From: an uncultured Corynebacterium sp.
GTDB lineage: Bacteria; Actinomycetota; Actinomycetes; Mycobacteriales; Mycobacteriaceae
Assembly (NCBI RefSeq): GCF_946221935.1
Contig: NZ_CAMIGN010000002.1
Location: 117,536 to 181,535 of the forward strand
Reading direction: 5' to 3'
Length of the DNA: 64,000 nucleotides
The notes beneath the pieces were generated by a model, which had not been told where the DNA came from, did no database searches, and worked only from the letters and a program-made list of their open reading frames with translations. The translations under genes and the position numbers were made by a program. This document shows, in pieces, positions 27,690-36,623 of this stretch; the first letter of the stretch is position 1; every line of letters starts with the position of its first letter.

Positions 27690-28387
27690 TTAAGCTGAGT
27701 TCGTCGTTGAAGAAGTGGCGGTGATTCGCCAGTCCTCTCCCTGGGGGAGGGCGTGCAAGATGGTTTCAAAGGCGCTGGAGATTAGTGCGGGGCGAAAGCT
27801 TTCCGCGTAGTACGCCTCCTTGGAAACCTCTTTTCCACCGAAGAATGCGGTGATCTTCCCTCGTTGCTTCATGTGGTGACGAGAGATGGTCTGTTCGAGC
27901 AATTTGACGGAGCTGGCCCATGGTTCGTCCTGTTCATATGCGTTGACGCTTCGCTCGCAAGCGGAGATAGCTTCGATATCGGAAACTGAAGGTATGCCGA
28001 AGTCGGAAATCGCGCTCATACTGATGGAGTGGAGAGCTGAAAATGCGGAACTTGGCAATGCGGAGTCCCACACGGCAAATAACGGGCGAAGAGGGAAGCG
28101 ATCCTCTTTCGATCGCACGGTTAAGTGTGCGCGAATAGTCTGCAGATCTTCAATAGTGTCGTGGGTAGCATCATTAATTTCCCAAAGGCTAAGAGGGATT
28201 ACCTTTCCGTCGGAATCGCCGGTGTAGGAAAAACCCAGGGATAATTCGGCCCAGCGAAACCGGTCGAAAAAAGGTCGGGATCCACATTCTCTTCGGTGAA
28301 GGTGGATGCTTGCAGGATAATGTAGCGATCTTTGTACATGGGGTAAACGCTAATGGATGCTCTGCAGCTTAAACAGGTTTTGAGCAC
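27690..28387 (-). pseudogene. Unknown gene interrupted by a frameshift in a six-T run
   Basis: Two open frames on the minus strand, 28387-28199 and 28118-27690, belong to one protein. The first reads ...EENVDPDLFSTGF and then loses sense; the second, followed back past its apparent start, reads ...RFRWAELSLGFSYTGDSDGK. They join if the run of six T (A run on the plus strand, 28267-28272) had seven, giving DPDLFFDRFRWAEL. The restored protein would be about 216 residues from ATG 28339. I do not recognise its family. Causes could be a true mutation, a slippery run that varies, a -1 frameshift in translation, or a sequencing error. Confidence 0.7.
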
Positions 28388-28443
28388 TATGCGTTCTCTA
28401 GTGTTTTAGAAAGGAACCCCATACCCGATGGGCACGGGCCAGC

Positions 28444-29730
28444 TTAAGCGGCTAACTCCGGCACCCACAGCACCAGCTGGGGCCACAGCAGGAAAGCCAG
28501 GGCGATGACCAGCATGATCACGACATAGGGGAATGCTCCCTTGAACACGATCATGGGGTTGATACGTACGGCCTTCGAGACGACAAATACGTTCAGGCCC
28601 ATGGGCGGGGTGACCATGCCGGTCTCGGCCAGCAGCACGATGAAGATACCAAACCAGACCGGATCGTAGCCCAGTGATTCGACAATGGGCAGAGTAACCG
28701 GCACGGTTAGGGCGATAATGGCGATCTGATCCATAAAGAAGCCCAGAACCAGGTACACAGCACCGATCAGAACCATGACCACTAGCGGGTGCAGGGAGGA
28801 CTCGCCGATGGCGCTGACCAGCTTCGGGGTCACGCGGGTTTCGGTGAGGAAGTGCCCCAGCACGTGAGCGGCCATGATGATGGCAAAGATCATGCCGGTG
28901 GTCTTCACCGTTTCCAGCACAGTAAGTCCGAATTGTTTGCGGTCCCAACGACCTTTCGCGACTACCAGGATCAGCGCGGCCAGCACGCCCAGGGCGGCGG
29001 CCTCGGTGGGCGTGGCGATGCCGGTGAAGATGGAGCCGACTACCGCCAGGAAGATCAGCAGCAATGGGGATGATTTCAACAGCTGGAGGCCTTTTTCCTT
29101 GAAGGGAACCGGCTCGCCTTGTGGTGCACGGGAGCGATCCTTGAGGAAGCCAATGTACATGACCAATACCAGTCCCAGTGCGACCATCAAGCCAGGGAAG
29201 AAGCCCGCGACCAGGACATCGCCTACTGGAGCCTCTGCGGTAATCGCGTAGAAGACCAAAATGATCGAGGGCGGGATCATGGCTGCCAGCGTGCCGACCA
29301 CTGCCACCAAGCCCGTCGCGGTGCCCTTGTTGTAGCCCTCATCGATCATGCGGGTAGAGGACGTCTGCGCCAGCGTGGCGGCCGCGGCGGTGGAGGAGCC
29401 AGAGACGGCTGCGAACGCGGTGCCCGCGCCGATGGAGGCGATGGCGGTACCACCGGGGATACGGCCAACGAGCGCCTTGGCGGCGTCAAAAACAGAATTC
29501 AAAAGACCCGACATCAGCATCAGCTGCGCCATCAGGATAAACAGTGGCACGGCGGATAGAGAGTTGGAACGCACGGCAGCGAACGGTGAGGTCTCCATGG
29601 TGGCGATGGCCAGCTCGACTCCGCCGAGGGCGATGAGTCCGACCGTGGCCGTGCCGAAGATGGCGAAGCTGACGGGGACGCGCAGGATAATCAGCGCGAC
29701 CAGCAGCACAATGATTGAGAGCGCAAGCAT
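28444..29730 (-). CDS. dctM: TRAP transporter large permease DctM
   Basis: 428-residue membrane protein with about 12 hydrophobic segments, the main channel subunit of a tripartite ATP-independent transporter driven by ion gradient. Family landmarks: LFILMAQLMLMSGLL, GGTAIASIGAGTAFAAVSGSSTA, MIPPSIILVFYAI, GFFMDQIAIIALTVPVTLPI and GMVTPPMGLNVFVV. It ends the dctP-dctQ-dctM operon, 3 bases after dctQ. TRAP systems carry C4/C5 dicarboxylates and other organic acids; the neighbouring glutaryl-CoA genes make glutarate a good guess. Confidence 0.93.
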   Translation of the reverse strand: MLALSIIVLLVALIILRVPVSFAIFGTATVGLIALGGVELAIATMETSPFAAVRSNSLSAVPLFILMAQLMLMSGLLNSVFDAAKALVGRIPGGTAIASIGAGTAFAAVSGSSTAAAATLAQTSSTRMIDEGYNKGTATGLVAVVGTLAAMIPPSIILVFYAITAEAPVGDVLVAGFFPGLMVALGLVLVMYIGFLKDRSRAPQGEPVPFKEKGLQLLKSSPLLLIFLAVVGSIFTGIATPTEAAALGVLAALILVVAKGRWDRKQFGLTVLETVKTTGMIFAIIMAAHVLGHFLTETRVTPKLVSAIGESSLHPLVVMVLIGAVYLVLGFFMDQIAIIALTVPVTLPIVESLGYDPVWFGIFIVLLAETGMVTPPMGLNVFVVSKAVRINPMIVFKGAFPYVVIMLVIALAFLLWPQLVLWVPELAA

Positions 29731-29733
29731 GGT

Positions 29734-30351
29734 CTATACCTCTTCCTCGCCGGGTTCGTAGTCGGTGTAGGGGTGATCCCATGGGGTGATGAGCTCCCGG
29801 AGAAAATCCAGCGCCGCCACAAAGGCGCACAGCGCGGCTGCAATTGGCACGATCACGCGGTAAGTCCAGTCGGGAGTGGCGAGATCGGCCATGCCTGGAA
29901 GGGTGGCGTGGTGCAGGGTAAACACCATGTAGGTCTGGTTCCACCCACCGATGAAGACGAACACCATGGAAATAACCACAGCCAGATGAATAAGCAGCAG
30001 GATGGTCTTTTGCACTCGGAGCGGGAGTTTGTTGAAGAGCGACTCTACGGCGATATGGGTGCCGGTTCGATAGGTGGTGACCAGTCCAAAGAAGGCAGTA
30101 ATGGGGAGTAGATAGCGCTCCGTGACGGAGATATTCCAGCCGAGGGGAGAACTGAAGAACTCGCGCGCAATGACTTCAGCGAGGGTGACGAGCGCCAGCC
30201 CCAAAATCGCCGCGCCCGCGATCCAGGCACACACCGCGGAGATGGTGTTTTGTACCTTGTCGAAGCCCGGGTGATCCTGGGTTTGGTAGCCGTATTTGCT
30301 GCGTTCGGCGGTGCCATGATGGCCGGGGTGGACCAAGTTGCTACTGGTCAT
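29734..30351 (-). CDS. dctQ: TRAP transporter small permease DctQ
   Basis: 205-residue membrane subunit with four hydrophobic segments (AWIAGAAILGLALVTLAEV, YLLPITAFFGLVTTYRTGTH, TILLLIHLAVVISMVFVFI, and a last one near residue 170), as expected of DctQ. The RTGTHIAVESLFNKLP stretch matches the conserved family motif around R-x-G-x-H. It starts within the last four bases of dctP and is followed by dctM. Confidence 0.9.
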   Translation of the reverse strand: MTSSNLVHPGHHGTAERSKYGYQTQDHPGFDKVQNTISAVCAWIAGAAILGLALVTLAEVIAREFFSSPLGWNISVTERYLLPITAFFGLVTTYRTGTHIAVESLFNKLPLRVQKTILLLIHLAVVISMVFVFIGGWNQTYMVFTLHHATLPGMADLATPDWTYRVIVPIAAALCAFVAALDFLRELITPWDHPYTDYEPGEEEV

Positions 30352-31484
30352 GACTGCTCCTTCCCTTCTTCTGTTGCCTCTTTCGTCTCTGCGCGATGTG
30401 CATGGCGCTTGAGGGCGGCTTTGAAGTCATCCACGACCCGTTGAGCTGGGTGACCCTTGGATTCGGCAACCTCAATCCACTTGTCCAAAACTGGTTGCGA
30501 AATGTTCTGCCATTCCTTGGCGTTCTGGCCTTCGGTGACGTCGTAGAACTGCACGCCGGCATCTTTCATCTTCTGTACCGACTTTTCACGGGCGGAATTG
30601 AGTTCCTTGCAGACAGACTGTTGTGATTTATCGGCCGCATCGGTCAGCACTTTCTTCTGCTGATCGTTCAGACGGTTCCAGGTATCTAGGTTGATGCCAT
30701 AGAAGAAGGTGAAGTTGCCCTGTTGGGCTCCGTAGGTGCTGGCGTGTATGACGTCTTCCAACCCGTAGGGGGTGATCGAGATCGGGCTGGCGAGTGTGCC
30801 TTCTACTGTGCCGCGCGACATTGCTTCATACATGTCGCCGATGGGCATGCTTACACCTGCTGCGTCGATCTCATCAATCACGCGGTCTAGTGCGCCGCCC
30901 GTGGAGCGCAGTACCGCGCCGTGGAAGTTGGCGGGGTGAGATGGGTCTTTGCCGCCGGTCATCGCTTCGTAGCCGGGGATCGAACCTGTCCACAGCGGCA
31001 TGAACTTCATGGGTTCGAGTTCTTCTTTATAAAGGACGCCCCCCGGCTTCACTAGATCGCGAAGTGCATAGGCGGTCACGCATGCATCGGAGCTAAAACC
31101 CGGAAGGTCGCCCACGCTGCTGAGAGGAAAGCTGGAGCTGACATAGGAAGGGGAGATGACTGCCAGGTCGACCACGCCACTGCGGAGCACGGAGGGGATG
31201 TCTGCTTGTTTGCCCATTTGCCCTGAGGAGAAGTACTCGATGTCTACTGACTGGTCTTTTTCGACCTGATCGAGAAAAGGTTGAGTGCCACCTTTGCCGA
31301 CAGGGTGAGTGATTGAGTAGCTGTCCGCCATCTTCAACTTGGCGGTGCTGCCTGGACCATAAGGTTCAGCGGAGGAGTCCGAACAGGCGGTAAGCGCGCC
31401 GGGAAGCGCCAGTGCCAAAGCTGTAGCAGCTATGGCGGAGGCTACTTGGCGGGCGGGTGCTTTCTTCTTGTGGAGTCTGAGCAT
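30348..31484 (-). CDS. dctP: TRAP transporter substrate-binding lipoprotein DctP
   Basis: 378 residues from ATG 31484, behind AAGGG. A lipoprotein signal peptide with lipobox LTAC (LALALPGALTACSDSS) anchors it outside the membrane. The mature protein shows the DctP pattern: VDIEYFSSGQMGKQADIPSVL, LRSTGGALDRVIDE with the Arg that normally holds a carboxylate, and GTVEGTLASPISI. First gene of a three-gene operon divergent from clpB, with a 259-base intergenic region. Confidence 0.92.
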   Translation of the reverse strand: MLRLHKKKAPARQVASAIAATALALALPGALTACSDSSAEPYGPGSTAKLKMADSYSITHPVGKGGTQPFLDQVEKDQSVDIEYFSSGQMGKQADIPSVLRSGVVDLAVISPSYVSSSFPLSSVGDLPGFSSDACVTAYALRDLVKPGGVLYKEELEPMKFMPLWTGSIPGYEAMTGGKDPSHPANFHGAVLRSTGGALDRVIDEIDAAGVSMPIGDMYEAMSRGTVEGTLASPISITPYGLEDVIHASTYGAQQGNFTFFYGINLDTWNRLNDQQKKVLTDAADKSQQSVCKELNSAREKSVQKMKDAGVQFYDVTEGQNAKEWQNISQPVLDKWIEVAESKGHPAQRVVDDFKAALKRHAHRAETKEATEEGKEQS

Positions 31485-31636
31485 GATCCCTTCACCCCTT
31501 TTACGGATATATGTAGAGATTTTCCGATTTGGATAACCTTCATCTAACCCAATGGAGCGCGAGGAAACGATAGCTTTCGTATGGAAAACTAGGCCGGGGG
31601 TGAATTTGTGGGGTAAATCACACTCATATACGTAAA

Positions 31637-31656
31637 TTGAGCGGAATAGACTCAAG
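31637..31656 (+). promoter_or_regulatory. HAIR-like operator 1 of clpB
   Basis: TTGAGC, 7 bases, ACTCAAG. The right half is a perfect HspR half site; the left differs at one of the six bases shown. It overlaps the -35 part of the SigH-type promoter. Confidence 0.65.
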
Positions 31657-31668
31657 CTTGTAGTGGTT
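31643..31668 (+). promoter_or_regulatory. SigH-type promoter of clpB
   Basis: GGAATA (31643-31648), 17-base spacer, GTT (31666-31668): a full match to the SigH pattern. It is embedded between and within the two HspR operators, so repressor and stress sigma factor compete for the same DNA. Confidence 0.65.
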
Positions 31669-31686
31669 GAGTGAGGTGTACTCAAG
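31667..31686 (+). promoter_or_regulatory. HAIR operator 2 of clpB
   Basis: TTGAGT, 7 bases, ACTCAAG, an essentially perfect HspR site. Its centre is 30 bases from the first site, close to three helical turns, so two repressors would sit on the same DNA face. Confidence 0.85.
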
Positions 31687-31743
31687 TAAAGTCGGGAGCG
31701 TGCAAGCGCGACCTGAATGAAGCCGCAGGAGGTAGATGTAGAA

Positions 31744-34332
31744 ATGTCGAGCTTCAACCCCACCACCATGACCCAGTCTGCAATGCAGGCTGCACTTCAG
31801 GATGCCTCCGCCAAGGGCAACCCAGACATCCGACCAGCGCACCTGCTTGTTGCGCTGCTGGAGCAGGATAATTCCATTGCCCTGCCCGTATTGCAGGCTG
31901 CAGGTGTACAGCCGCAGACCATTGCAGCCAAGGCTAAGAACCTGGTAGCTGGATACCCGCAGGCATCCGGTAGCGAGATGGCAAACCCGCAGTTCAACCG
32001 TGATGCCCTGAACGCACTGACCGCCGCTCAGGAACTGGCGGAGCAGCTGGGAGACACCTATGTCTCCACCGAGGTGCTGCTGGCCGGTATCGCCAAGGGT
32101 GATTCCGACGCCGCAAAGGCGATGCACGAGGCGGGCGCGACCTTCGAGGCCATCCGTGGCGCCTTTGAATCTGTGCGCGGTAACCGAAAGGTCACCACTG
32201 AAGAGCCGGAAGGTCAGTTCCAAGCATTGGAAAAGTACTCCACTGACCTCACAGCACGCGCCCGCGAGGGCAAGATCGACCCGGTCATCGGACGTGACCA
32301 GGAAATCCGGCGAGTTGTCCAGGTGCTTTCCCGTCGCACGAAGAATAACCCGGTGCTCATTGGTGAGCCTGGCGTCGGTAAGACCGCAATCGTAGAGGGG
32401 CTGGCCCGCCGCATCGTAGCTGGTGACGTGCCGGAGTCCCTGCGCGGCAAGAAGCTGATCAGTCTGGACCTGGGCTCTATGGTTGCCGGTGCAAAATACC
32501 GTGGCGAATTCGAGGAGCGCCTGAAGGCTGTCCTGGATGAGATCAAGGAGGCCGAGGGTGAGGTCATCACGTTCATTGACGAGCTGCACACCATCGTCGG
32601 TGCTGGCGCCGGCGGCGACTCCGCCATGGACGCGGGCAATATGATCAAGCCCCTGTTGGCCCGAGGCGAGCTGCGACTCGTCGGCGCAACCACCCTGGAC
32701 GAATACCGCAAGTACATCGAAAAGGATGCCGCGCTGGAGCGTCGTTTCCAGCAGGTATACGTCGGTGAGCCGACCGCAGAGGACACGATCGGTATCCTGC
32801 GCGGTCTGAAGGAGCGCTACGAGGTGCACCACGGCGTACGCATCCAGGACTCCGCGCTGGTGGCAGCAGCAACCCTGTCGGATCGCTACATCACCAGCCG
32901 CTTCCTTCCGGATAAGGCTATCGACCTGGTCGATGAAGCCGCATCCCGCCTACGCATGGAAATCGACTCACGCCCAGAGGAGATCGACAACGTAGAGCGC
33001 GTGGTTCGCCGCCTGGAAATTGAAGAGATGGCACTAGCCAAGGAAACGGACGCTGCTTCCAAGGATCGCCTGGAGCGCCTGCGCAGCGAGCTGGCCGATG
33101 AAAAGGAAAAGCTCGCTGGGCTGACCGCCCGTTGGGAAAACGAAAAGGGCAGTATCGATAACCTCCGCGAGCTGAAGGAGGAGCTGGATAACCTGCGTCG
33201 CGAATCCGAGATCGCCGAGCGGGAAGGTGACTTCGCCAAGGTTGCTGAGCTGCGTTACGGACACATTCCGGACGTGGAGAAGAAGCTGGCCGAAGCGGAG
33301 AAGGTTGTGGCTGAGCAGCAGGAAGGCATGATGCTGACCGAGGAAGTCACCCCCGACACCATCGCCGATGTCGTCTCCGCTTGGACTGGCGTGCCCGCCG
33401 GCAAGATGCTGCAGGGTGAGACCGAGAAACTGCTGAACATGGAGCGTGTCCTGGGCAGCCGTGTGGTCGGCCAGAACAGCGCCGTCGATGCGGTCTCCGA
33501 TGCAGTGCGCCGTGCACGCGCCGGGGTGGCTGACCCGAATCGTCCGACGGGCTCCTTCCTCTTCCTGGGGCCGACAGGCGTGGGTAAGACGGAGCTGGCG
33601 AAGGCTCTGGCTGACTTCCTCTTCGATGACGAGACCGCCATGGTGCGCATCGATATGTCGGAGTATGGCGAGAAGCACTCCGTCGCTCGCCTTGTCGGTG
33701 CTCCTCCGGGATACGTCGGCTACGACGCAGGTGGCCAGCTAACTGAAGCGGTGCGGCGTCGCCCGTACACGGTGGTGCTGTTCGATGAGGTAGAGAAGGC
33801 ACACCCGGATGTTTTCGATGTGCTGCTGCAGGTGCTGGACGAAGGTCGCCTGACCGACGGTCAGGGGCGGACTGTGGACTTCCGCAACACCATCCTGATC
33901 CTGACCTCTAACCTTGGTGCTGGCGGTACCGACGACGAGGTCATGGAGGCGGTGAAGCGCGCCTTCAAGCCGGAGTTCATCAACCGACTAGATGACGTGC
34001 TGATCTTCGAGCCACTGTCTTCCGAGCAGTTGAAGTCCATCGTGTCTATCCAGGTGCGCGCTCTGGCGGATCGCCTTGCGGCCCGTCGTTTGACCTTGGA
34101 TGTTACTGATGACGCCCAGTCGTGGCTGGCCGAGCACGGCTACGATCCCGCCTATGGCGCACGGCCGCTACGCCGACTGATTCAAAAGTCGATCGGTGAC
34201 CAGTTGGCCAAGAAGCTACTGGCTGGTGACGTGCGCGACGGCGATACGGTGCGTGTGGACGTTGAACGCAGCGGCGACGAGGCTGCAGGTCTGGTCATCA
34301 CTTCCCTCGGGGCTGCTGATGGTGAGGTCTAA
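31744..34332 (+). CDS. clpB: Disaggregase ClpB (Hsp100)
   Basis: 862-residue AAA+ disaggregase that works with DnaK to rescue aggregated proteins. ATG 31744 follows GGAGG at 31728-31732. Residues 1-145: N-domain repeats. First AAA+ module: Walker A GEPGVGKTAI, Walker B VITFIDELH. A coiled-coil middle domain (~400-520, ERLRSELADEKEKLAGL) marks ClpB rather than ClpC/ClpA. Second module: GPTGVGKTEL, VVLFDEVEKAHPDVF. No ClpP-binding loop is evident. Long open frames on the minus strand here are antisense shadows. Confidence 0.98.
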   Translation: MSSFNPTTMTQSAMQAALQDASAKGNPDIRPAHLLVALLEQDNSIALPVLQAAGVQPQTIAAKAKNLVAGYPQASGSEMANPQFNRDALNALTAAQELAEQLGDTYVSTEVLLAGIAKGDSDAAKAMHEAGATFEAIRGAFESVRGNRKVTTEEPEGQFQALEKYSTDLTARAREGKIDPVIGRDQEIRRVVQVLSRRTKNNPVLIGEPGVGKTAIVEGLARRIVAGDVPESLRGKKLISLDLGSMVAGAKYRGEFEERLKAVLDEIKEAEGEVITFIDELHTIVGAGAGGDSAMDAGNMIKPLLARGELRLVGATTLDEYRKYIEKDAALERRFQQVYVGEPTAEDTIGILRGLKERYEVHHGVRIQDSALVAAATLSDRYITSRFLPDKAIDLVDEAASRLRMEIDSRPEEIDNVERVVRRLEIEEMALAKETDAASKDRLERLRSELADEKEKLAGLTARWENEKGSIDNLRELKEELDNLRRESEIAEREGDFAKVAELRYGHIPDVEKKLAEAEKVVAEQQEGMMLTEEVTPDTIADVVSAWTGVPAGKMLQGETEKLLNMERVLGSRVVGQNSAVDAVSDAVRRARAGVADPNRPTGSFLFLGPTGVGKTELAKALADFLFDDETAMVRIDMSEYGEKHSVARLVGAPPGYVGYDAGGQLTEAVRRRPYTVVLFDEVEKAHPDVFDVLLQVLDEGRLTDGQGRTVDFRNTILILTSNLGAGGTDDEVMEAVKRAFKPEFINRLDDVLIFEPLSSEQLKSIVSIQVRALADRLAARRLTLDVTDDAQSWLAEHGYDPAYGARPLRRLIQKSIGDQLAKKLLAGDVRDGDTVRVDVERSGDEAAGLVITSLGAADGEV

Positions 34333-34392
34333 AGGCTGGTGACGGTCGGGGGCTGTCGGCGACATAAATATAAAAACAGCATGGTCGTGAAA

Positions 34393-34408
34393 AGTGACGA
34401 GTGTCACT
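34393..34408. promoter_or_regulatory. Inverted repeat upstream of the aldehyde dehydrogenase gene
   Basis: AGTGAC-GAGT-GTCACT, a perfect 6-bp inverted repeat about 92 bases before the start codon and followed by an AT-rich stretch (ATATTGG). A candidate operator for an unidentified regulator. Confidence 0.4.
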
Positions 34409-34429
34409 ATATTGGCTGACAAAAGTTCC

Positions 34430-34458
34430 CCACTCCGAGTAGTCGGGGTGGAGCTTTT
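34430..34458 (+). terminator. Hairpin with T run between clpB and the aldehyde dehydrogenase gene
   Basis: CCACTCCGA pairs with TCGGGGTGG (one G-T pair) around GTAG, followed by AGCTTTT. It could terminate clpB transcripts ~100 bases after the stop. Because it lies downstream of the inverted repeat and just before the next gene, it could also act as an attenuator. Confidence 0.5.
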
Positions 34459-34499
34459 GAGTTTCAATATTCCATCTCGTTACCGCAAGGAGCACACTC

Positions 34500-36020
34500 A
34501 TGACCGTCTATGCTGATCCCGGCACCGAAGGAAGCCTCGTCAAATTCAAGGAGCGCTACGACAACTTCATCGGTGGCCAGTGGGTACCACCCGTCGATGG
34601 CGAATACATGGACAACGTCACGCCCATCAACGGTGAGGTGTTCTGCCAGGTTCCACGCTCGAAGACGGCTGACATCGAGAAGGCCATCGACGCCGCAGAA
34701 AAAGCTCAGCCCAGTTGGGGCACGACCTCTGTGCAGGATCGCGCCGCCGTGCTGCTGAAGATTGCTGATCGCCTTGAAGAGAACCTGGAGATGATGGCCG
34801 TCGCCGAGACCTGGGACAACGGTAAGGCGGTACGCGAAACTCTCGCAGCTGATCTTCCGTTGGCTGTTGACCACTTCCGCTACTATGCCGGCGCCCTCCG
34901 CGCCCAGGAAGATCGCACATCTCAGATCAGCGAAGACCTCATCGCCTACCACTTCAACGAGCCGCTGGGTGTGGTGGGGCAGATCATCCCGTGGAACTTC
35001 CCGCTGTTGATGGCGGCGTGGAAGCTCGCCCCAGCTCTGGCTGCCGGCAATGCCATCGTGCTGAAGCCCGCCGAGCAGACCCCCGCCAGCATCCTGCTGT
35101 TCGCGGAGCTTATCCAGGACATTATCCCGGAGGGTGTGCTGAACATCGTCAACGGGCTGGGCACTGAAGCAGGCGCCGCGCTGACCGCTTCCGACCGCAT
35201 CGACAAGATCGCGTTCACCGGCTCCACGGAAGTCGGCAAAATCATCAACAAGGCCGTGGCGGAAAAGCTCATCCCGGTCACCCTGGAACTCGGCGGGAAG
35301 TCCCCGTCAGTGTTCTTTAGCGACATCATGGATCACGACGACAAGTTCCGCGCTAAGTGCGTGGAAGGCCTGGCCATGTTCGCACTCAACCAGGGCGAGA
35401 TTTGCACCTGCCCGTCCCGCGCGCTGGTGCAGGAGGATATTGCCGAAGAGTTCCTGGAACTAGCCATTGAGCGAGTGAAGTCCATCAATGTCGGAAATCC
35501 CCTGGACACGGATGTGATGATGGGCGCGCAGGCTTCCCAGGAGCAAATGGATAAGATCACCGGATACCTGCAGGCCGGCCCCGAAGAAGGCGCGCAGGTG
35601 CTATGCGGTGGCGGCATTAATGAGATCTCGGGTCGCAGCGGTGGCTTTTATATCGAACCCACCATCTTCAAGGGCACCAATGACATGCGCCTTTTCCAAG
35701 AGGAGATTTTTGGGCCCGTGCTGGCCGTCACCACGTTCAAGGACTTTGACGAGGCTATGCGTATCGCCAACGACACAGAATACGGTCTGGGTGCAGGTGT
35801 GTGGTCGCGTAATGGAACGACTGCCTACAAGGCTGGTCGCGCGATTCAATCTGGCCGAGTGTGGGTGAATAACTACCACAATTACCCAGCTCACGCGGCT
35901 TTCGGTGGTTATAAGAAGTCCGGTCTGGGGCGCGAGACTCACCTGATGATGCTCGCGCACTACCAGCAGACCAAGAACCTCCTGTGGTCTTATTCGGACG
36001 AGCCTTCTGGGCTGTTCTAG
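34500..36020 (+). CDS. Acetaldehyde/aldehyde dehydrogenase (ExaC type)
   Basis: 506-residue NAD(P)-dependent aldehyde dehydrogenase oxidising acetaldehyde or similar aldehydes to acids. It starts at ATG 34500 behind CAAGGAG. The NAD-binding IIPWNFPLLMAAWKLAPAL, KPAEQTP and FTGSTEVGK, the general base region ELGGKSPSVFF, and the catalytic Cys in NQGEICTCPSR are all present. C-terminal residues SDEPSGLF fit the long ExaC/AldB group. In C. glutamicum, as I recall, the acetaldehyde dehydrogenase gene is next to hspR-dnaJ-grpE-dnaK, so its proximity to clpB here fits conserved gene order. Confidence 0.92.
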   Translation: MTVYADPGTEGSLVKFKERYDNFIGGQWVPPVDGEYMDNVTPINGEVFCQVPRSKTADIEKAIDAAEKAQPSWGTTSVQDRAAVLLKIADRLEENLEMMAVAETWDNGKAVRETLAADLPLAVDHFRYYAGALRAQEDRTSQISEDLIAYHFNEPLGVVGQIIPWNFPLLMAAWKLAPALAAGNAIVLKPAEQTPASILLFAELIQDIIPEGVLNIVNGLGTEAGAALTASDRIDKIAFTGSTEVGKIINKAVAEKLIPVTLELGGKSPSVFFSDIMDHDDKFRAKCVEGLAMFALNQGEICTCPSRALVQEDIAEEFLELAIERVKSINVGNPLDTDVMMGAQASQEQMDKITGYLQAGPEEGAQVLCGGGINEISGRSGGFYIEPTIFKGTNDMRLFQEEIFGPVLAVTTFKDFDEAMRIANDTEYGLGAGVWSRNGTTAYKAGRAIQSGRVWVNNYHNYPAHAAFGGYKKSGLGRETHLMMLAHYQQTKNLLWSYSDEPSGLF

Positions 36021-36035
36021 TGCTTCTGACTAGAT

Positions 36036-36398
36036 TTAGTCCGGCTGGTCGGCGACCTGAATGTCGTAATTGACCTCTTTGCCCTCGACGGAGGTAGCGG
36101 TGACGTCTACCGAGTAGGTGGCGCCGGAGTAAGTGAACTTGCATTCCAGCTTGGCGCCTTCTTCGGCCTTAAGCCCATCGGGGCATTCGGTGCTCTCGGG
36201 GGCCTTTCCGGCTTTGTCCTTTACGAGCTTAGAGATCTCTTTCTCAACGTCCTCCTTGGCTACCTTGTCTTCCCCTCCAAAGCCGTAGTTGAAGGAGCAG
36301 GCGCTAAGGCCGGTGATAGCCAACGTGCCAGCAAGGAGAGCAGCGCTGATGCGTTTGGCCAAGTTGGTGAAGCGGGCGGGAGCGTGAGCGATGGTCAT
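36036..36398 (-). CDS. DUF4333 lipoprotein
   Basis: 120 residues from ATG 36398 behind GGAG. The signal peptide ends in the lipobox LSAC (LAGTLAITGLSACSF), giving a lipid-anchored protein outside the membrane. The mature part has VAKEDVEKEISKLVKDKAGK, the cysteine pair in STECPDGLKAEEGAKLECKF and a final YDIQVAD, which matches the small actinobacterial DUF4333 domain. Role unknown. It converges with the aldehyde dehydrogenase gene. Confidence 0.85.
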   Translation of the reverse strand: MTIAHAPARFTNLAKRISAALLAGTLAITGLSACSFNYGFGGEDKVAKEDVEKEISKLVKDKAGKAPESTECPDGLKAEEGAKLECKFTYSGATYSVDVTATSVEGKEVNYDIQVADQPD

Positions 36399-36623
36399 GG
36401 GGAGGGATCTCCTTCTCTTCTCGACAGTTAGTGGCTCGTGGTGTGAAATGCCATGCAACGGCGAATTGTTCCTCTGACCACAAAGAAATGCACAGCCTTA
36501 ACTTACCGAACACTCAGCATGTTGTCTGGCGTACGAGCGAGGTGGATGTGCGGGCGTCGATAAGAAGGTGCGATAGACTTCCAGCAACGTTGAAGAGAAG
36601 AGAAACAGTGAAGAGGAGCCCTC

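Noticed and set aside
28406..28948. 180-codon minus-strand frame within the TRAP large permease
   Set aside because: Out-of-frame shadow of dctM with no family features.
31624..32832. 402-codon minus-strand frame and a second (33034-33678) opposite clpB
   Set aside because: Antisense to a clear ClpB, low-complexity Leu/Gly/Val-rich composition, no ribosome site.
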